Assembly: GCA_030453285.1 (NCBI GenBank)
Contig: JAKDKP010000095.1
Coordinates: forward strand, 1 to 7,434
Source of the DNA: Propionibacteriales bacterium
GTDB lineage: Bacteria; Actinomycetota; Actinomycetes; Propionibacteriales; Propionibacteriaceae
Reading direction: 5' to 3'
DNA length: 7,434 nucleotides
The notes below the pieces were generated by a model. It ran no database searches. It had not been told where the DNA came from and saw nothing but the letters and a program-made list of their open reading frames with translations. A program made the position numbers and the translations under genes. Below, in pieces: positions 4,810 through 7,434 of this stretch (position 1 is the first letter of the stretch; every line of letters begins with the position of its first letter).

Positions 4810-4817
4810 CCGGACTC
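4806..4817. repeat. 12-bp perfect palindrome abutting the leader ATG
   Basis: GAGTCCGGACTC is perfectly self-complementary and ends at the base before ATG 4818. It shares two bases with the 15-bp palindrome upstream and covers the presumed transcription start. It may be a second operator or part of a larger one; on its own, a 12-bp palindrome could also be chance. Confidence 0.4.
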
Positions 4818-4892
4818 ATGATCAACGACGCACCTCACGCGGCGGGCGTACGCCCGGTATCCCCTCGATCAGTCGAGGGATCGGTTCGATGA
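4818..4892 (+). CDS. Possible leaderless 24-codon leader ORF of the importer operon
   Basis: ATG 4818 opens a frame that stops at TGA 4890-4892, overlapping the binding-protein ATG (4889-4891) as ATGA. The peptide would be MINDAPHAAGVRPVSPRS followed by VEGSVR. It has no Shine-Dalgarno, but a TAGAGT box lies 8 nt upstream, which fits leaderless translation. Codons 16-21 run through the stem-loop that covers the binding-protein ribosome site, so ribosomes on this ORF would open the stem and could reinitiate at the overlap. This resembles the leaderless upstream ORFs known from mycobacterial attenuators, but there is no run of a single amino acid to name a sensed metabolite. The product may matter less than its translation. 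The frame could also be accidental. Confidence 0.4.
   Translation: MINDAPHAAGVRPVSPRSVEGSVR
4862..4879 (+). promoter_or_regulatory. Stem-loop sequestering the binding-protein ribosome site
   Basis: CCCTCGA (4862-4868) and TCGAGGG (4873-4879) form a perfect 7-bp stem with a TCAG loop. The 3' arm contains most of the Shine-Dalgarno GAGGGA (4875-4880), which stands 8 nt before ATG 4889. When folded, the site would be hidden; translation of the leader ORF or another factor would have to open it. The pairing is seen directly, the regulation is inferred. Confidence 0.5.
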
Positions 4893-6451
4893 AGCGCAGA
4901 CTTTTCCTGTCCTCGGTGGTGGCGGCGGCAGCGTTGAGTGGCTGCTCCTTCACCGGCTCACAGGCCAGCCGCAACGGGGGCGCGAATGGCACGGACCGAT
5001 CGCTGACCGTCGTGACGAGCTACGTGATCAGCGACCTCGATCCCAAGAACGGCGGCTACTGGGGGCCGGAGTTCGCCTACATCGAGTTGTTGATGCACCC
5101 ACAAGTCGATGGCAAGCCCACACCATGGGTCCTGTCCCGACTGGAAGCGGTGGATGACCTCACCTGGCGGCTCACCCTGAACGAGGGCGTCACCTTCGTC
5201 AACGGCAAGGCCTTCGATGCCGACGCGCTCGTCCGAGTCCTCACCTGGTCCAAGGAGAACGTCACCGGGTTCTCCGAAGTCGCCAACCTTGACGAGGTCG
5301 CCGCCGACGGCCCGCTCACGGTCACCCTGACCACCACCGTCGCCACGCCGTCGATGCCGAACCTGCTCGCGGACGAGTCCAATGTGCTCGTGATGGACGT
5401 CGAGGGCTACCAGCAGTGGGAGAAGTCCGGCGAACCCCCGGCTGCGCTCATCGAAGCCGGGATCTACACCGGCCCGTACCAGGTTGTGACTCTCGACGGC
5501 CGAAGCGCCGAACTGGCACCGGTGACCGACCATTGGCAAGGGGCTCCGGCGCTGGATCGGCTGCGGGTCCGGTTCGTGTCCGAGACGACGGCCCGGATCC
5601 AAGCCGTGCAATCGGGCGAGGCAGACCTCGCCCTCTACATGCCGATCAGCGCCGCGAGAACGGTGGCCGGGCGTACGGACTCCTTCTTTCTCGAAGGAGC
5701 GCCGTCCGGGTTGACGCACGCGTTGATCTCCCGCGTCGCCTCGCCGGTGATGCGCGATGCTGAGGTCCGGCGCGCCATCTTCGAGGCGATCGACTATCGC
5801 GCCATGGCCCAGGACGTGCTCCAGGGCCACGGGGGTCATGCGAAGGGGGTGTTCCCGGCGAGCTTTCCCTATGCCATCGCCACCCAGACCACCGATCCGG
5901 CCTCAGCTGCCGCCCGACTGGACACCGCGGGCTGGGCTCCCGGGCCCGATGGCATGCGAAAGAAGGACGGCAGGAACTTGGTCGTACGAGTGCTGTGCTC
6001 CTCCACCATGCCGGACGGTGTGATCATCGCCGAGGCGGTGCAGGCCCAACTCAAGGGCGTGGGAATCCAGGTCAAGGTCAGTCAGGTCGACGACCTGGCG
6101 GCGGCACGCGAAGCAGACAACTGGGACGTCTCCCTCTCCTCGTCCCTGCTGTCCTTCGGTGGCAGCCCGGATCAGGGACTCTTTGATCTTGTCGCGACCG
6201 GTGGCAGCTACAACTATGCGAAGATCGGTGATCCAGAGCTCGACCGGCTCATCAAGGAGCTGCGGCTCACCGCAGCCGAGCAGCGCCGCAATGACATTCT
6301 CCAACGGGTCCAGACCGTGCTCTGGGAGCGCGGCTACTACGCGGTGGCCGCCGAACGACTGCTCACCGTCGTCGTGGGGCCGACGTGGCAGGGCTACCGG
6401 GTCCCGTTGGCGAATCTGTGGGTCAACCACACCACCGCGCCCGATTCGTGA
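4889..6451 (+). CDS. ABC importer substrate-binding lipoprotein, peptide/nickel type (SBP family 5)
   Basis: A 520-residue extracellular solute receptor that would deliver its ligand to the permeases encoded downstream. The N-terminus MKRRLFLSSVVAAAALSGC is a lipoprotein signal with lipobox LSGC, so Cys19 would be lipidated; the RRLFL segment also resembles a twin-arginine motif. After a Gly/Ser/Asn-rich linker (about 20-38), the family-5 fold follows: LTWRLTLNEGVTFVNGKAFDADALV (about 91-115, given here as landmarks LTWRL and FVNGKAF), YTGPYQVV near 192-199, VASPVMRDAEVRRAIFEAID near 282-301 and a conserved C-terminal lobe ending near SYNYAKIGDPELDRLI. Length is normal. Oligopeptides, nickel or metallophore complexes and opines are all carried by this family, and sequence alone does not choose. 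ATG 4889 has GAGGGA 8 nt upstream, inside a hairpin, and overlaps the stop of a possible leader ORF. The stop lies 11 bp before the preferred permease start. Confidence 0.93.
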   Translation: MKRRLFLSSVVAAAALSGCSFTGSQASRNGGANGTDRSLTVVTSYVISDLDPKNGGYWGPEFAYIELLMHPQVDGKPTPWVLSRLEAVDDLTWRLTLNEGVTFVNGKAFDADALVRVLTWSKENVTGFSEVANLDEVAADGPLTVTLTTTVATPSMPNLLADESNVLVMDVEGYQQWEKSGEPPAALIEAGIYTGPYQVVTLDGRSAELAPVTDHWQGAPALDRLRVRFVSETTARIQAVQSGEADLALYMPISAARTVAGRTDSFFLEGAPSGLTHALISRVASPVMRDAEVRRAIFEAIDYRAMAQDVLQGHGGHAKGVFPASFPYAIATQTTDPASAAARLDTAGWAPGPDGMRKKDGRNLVVRVLCSSTMPDGVIIAEAVQAQLKGVGIQVKVSQVDDLAAAREADNWDVSLSSSLLSFGGSPDQGLFDLVATGGSYNYAKIGDPELDRLIKELRLTAAEQRRNDILQRVQTVLWERGYYAVAAERLLTVVVGPTWQGYRVPLANLWVNHTTAPDS

Positions 6452-6462
6452 GGTTGCCCGGG

Positions 6463-7413
6463 GTGTCACTCCTGCGTCGTCTCGCCGAATCTGCGGTGAG
6501 CGTTCTGGGCGGCGGAATTCTGGTCTTCGCCCTGCTCGTCGCCACCCCGGGCGATCCAGCGCGCCGCGTGCTCAACACCAGGGGAGTCGAAGAGCCCACC
6601 TTGGCCGAACTCCAGGCGATGCGCGAGCAGTTGGGCCTCGACCAGCCCATACCGGTTCGGTTCCTTGACTGGTTCCTTGGACTGTTCCGAGGCGAGCTCG
6701 GTGTTTCGTGGCGAACGGGCAGCCCGGTCGCCGGCGAGTTCGCCAGCCGCCTGCCGGCGACCGTCATCCTCGCGTTGGCCGCCCTCCTGCTGGCGGTGGT
6801 CCTGTCCCTGCTGCTCGGTGTCCTGGCTGCCTGGCAGCCGGGGCGCTGGTCCGATCACCTGTCACGCCTGGTGAGCACCGCGGCACTCGCACTTCCGTCG
6901 TACCTCATCGGCGTCCTGCTGCTCGACCTGGTCGCGGTCCGGCTCGGGTGGGGAACGGTGATCGCCGACGGCACCTGGGCGACGGTGTTCCTGCCCGCGC
7001 TGACCCTGGCGCTGGCCTCGGCCGCAGTGTGGTCGCGCGTGCTGCGGTCGGCCCTGCTCGATCTGGACTCGGCGGCGTTCCTGACCGTCGCCACCGCCCG
7101 CGGATCCGGCCCTTGGCGCAATCTGCTCCAGCACCGGTTGCCCAACGTCGTCCCGCAGTTCCTCACCGTCGTCGGTCTGGGGACGGCCATGCTGCTGGGC
7201 GGTGCGCCGATCACCGAAACGATCTTCAGCTGGCCCGGAGTCGGCAAGTACACCGTCGATGCGATCACGGCGCGGGACATGCCCGTGGTCACCTCGTTCA
7301 CCATGCTGGCGGTGCTCGCCTACGTCGCCACCAGTCTGGTTGTCGATCTCGTCATCATGATCATCGATCCACGGCACGGGCGCACGCCGCACCGAATGGC
7401 GGCGCGGGCATGA
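6463..7413 (+). CDS. ABC importer permease, DppB/OppB/NikB type
   Basis: A 316-residue inner-membrane permease forming half of the channel of the peptide/nickel importer. It begins MSLLRRLAESAVSVLGGG with a first span at about 11-27, then a periplasmic region with the family pattern LGLDQPIPVRFLDWF (57-71) and GELGVSWRTG (77-86). Further spans lie near 98-124, 135-160, 174-192, 231-248 and 278-301. The cytoplasmic ATPase-contact (EAA) loop is TVATARGSGPWRNLLQHRLP at 208-227, followed by the characteristic ETIFSWPGVGKYTVDAITARD (252-272, landmarks FSWPG and ITARD) and closing VDLVIMIIDPR. GTG 6463 is chosen because GAGG (6450-6453) stands 9 nt upstream and the family starts there. GTG 6448, overlapping the binding-protein stop as GTGA, is an equally in-frame alternative adding five residues. 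Its stop overlaps the next start as ATGA. Confidence 0.92.
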   Translation: MSLLRRLAESAVSVLGGGILVFALLVATPGDPARRVLNTRGVEEPTLAELQAMREQLGLDQPIPVRFLDWFLGLFRGELGVSWRTGSPVAGEFASRLPATVILALAALLLAVVLSLLLGVLAAWQPGRWSDHLSRLVSTAALALPSYLIGVLLLDLVAVRLGWGTVIADGTWATVFLPALTLALASAAVWSRVLRSALLDLDSAAFLTVATARGSGPWRNLLQHRLPNVVPQFLTVVGLGTAMLLGGAPITETIFSWPGVGKYTVDAITARDMPVVTSFTMLAVLAYVATSLVVDLVIMIIDPRHGRTPHRMAARA

Positions 7414-7434
7414 CGCTGTTGAGTTCGGTGCTTC
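7410..7434 (+). CDS. Start of next importer gene, probably the second permease (DppC/NikC type)
   Basis: ATG 7410 overlaps the preceding stop as ATGA and GCGGG lies just upstream. Only eight codons (MTLLSSVL) are in the window. Gene order in this transporter family makes a DppC-like permease the likely product, but the residues seen are too few to confirm it. Confidence 0.5.

Noticed and set aside
4958..5839. Minus-strand frame of 293 codons opposite the binding-protein gene
   Set aside because: The plus strand encodes a complete family-5 binding lipoprotein here; the antisense product is charged low-complexity sequence.
1628..5987. Apparent excess of the palindrome CGTACG (at least eight copies)
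   Set aside because: The count is above a simple base-composition expectation but comes from favoured Val-Arg, Tyr and Arg-Thr codon contexts and may be a genome-wide habit; no positional pattern was seen.

Overview
The window is GC-rich chromosomal DNA from a high-GC Gram-positive bacterium (Actinomycetota). Evidence is the strong G/C preference at third codon positions, frequent GTG starts, apparent leaderless starts with a TANNNT box 6-8 nt upstream, and gene families typical of actinobacteria. The frequent CGTACG words would fit a relative of Propionibacteriaceae, but that placement is only a guess. No rRNA, tRNA, CRISPR array, insertion sequence or phage gene was seen.

Layout. (1) 1-473, minus: N-terminal part of an AAA/ABC-type ATPase with a Walker A motif, running off the left edge. 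(2) 474-725: non-coding, holding an 89-nt element bounded by a perfect 12-bp inverted repeat. (3) 726-1361, minus: a DedA-family membrane protein, divergent from (4) 1454-2818, plus: a flavin-dependent pyridine nucleotide-disulfide oxidoreductase that keeps its redox cysteines but lacks the usual C-terminal His-Pro-Thr base. (5) 2897-3064, plus: an unrecognised 55-residue single-span membrane protein, ending one base from the convergent (6) 3066-3713, minus: an HxlR-type regulator with a C-terminal SCP2-like domain. (7) 3797-4210 and 4213-4686, plus: two VOC (glyoxalase/PhnB-like) proteins, divergent from the regulator and sharing a palindrome-bearing promoter region. (8) 4687-4888: a terminator-like hairpin, two abutting palindromes, a possible leaderless 24-codon leader ORF and a hairpin covering the next Shine-Dalgarno site. 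(9) 4889 to the right edge, plus: a peptide/nickel-type ABC importer with lipoprotein binding protein, first permease and the first codons of a further gene, probably the second permease. Each junction overlaps or is nearly contiguous.

How they work together. The regulator and the two VOC genes look like one autoregulated module, possibly for a reactive or toxic small molecule (inference). The importer operon looks like one coupled transcript with an elaborate control region. The most interesting part is 4793-4892: an operator-like 15-bp palindrome over the -10 box, a 12-bp palindrome against the ATG, a leader ORF ending in an ATGA overlap with the binding-protein gene, and a stem-loop hiding that gene's ribosome site. 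No complete undescribed system was identified; the unusual content is regulatory DNA, one small membrane protein and one structured intergenic element.
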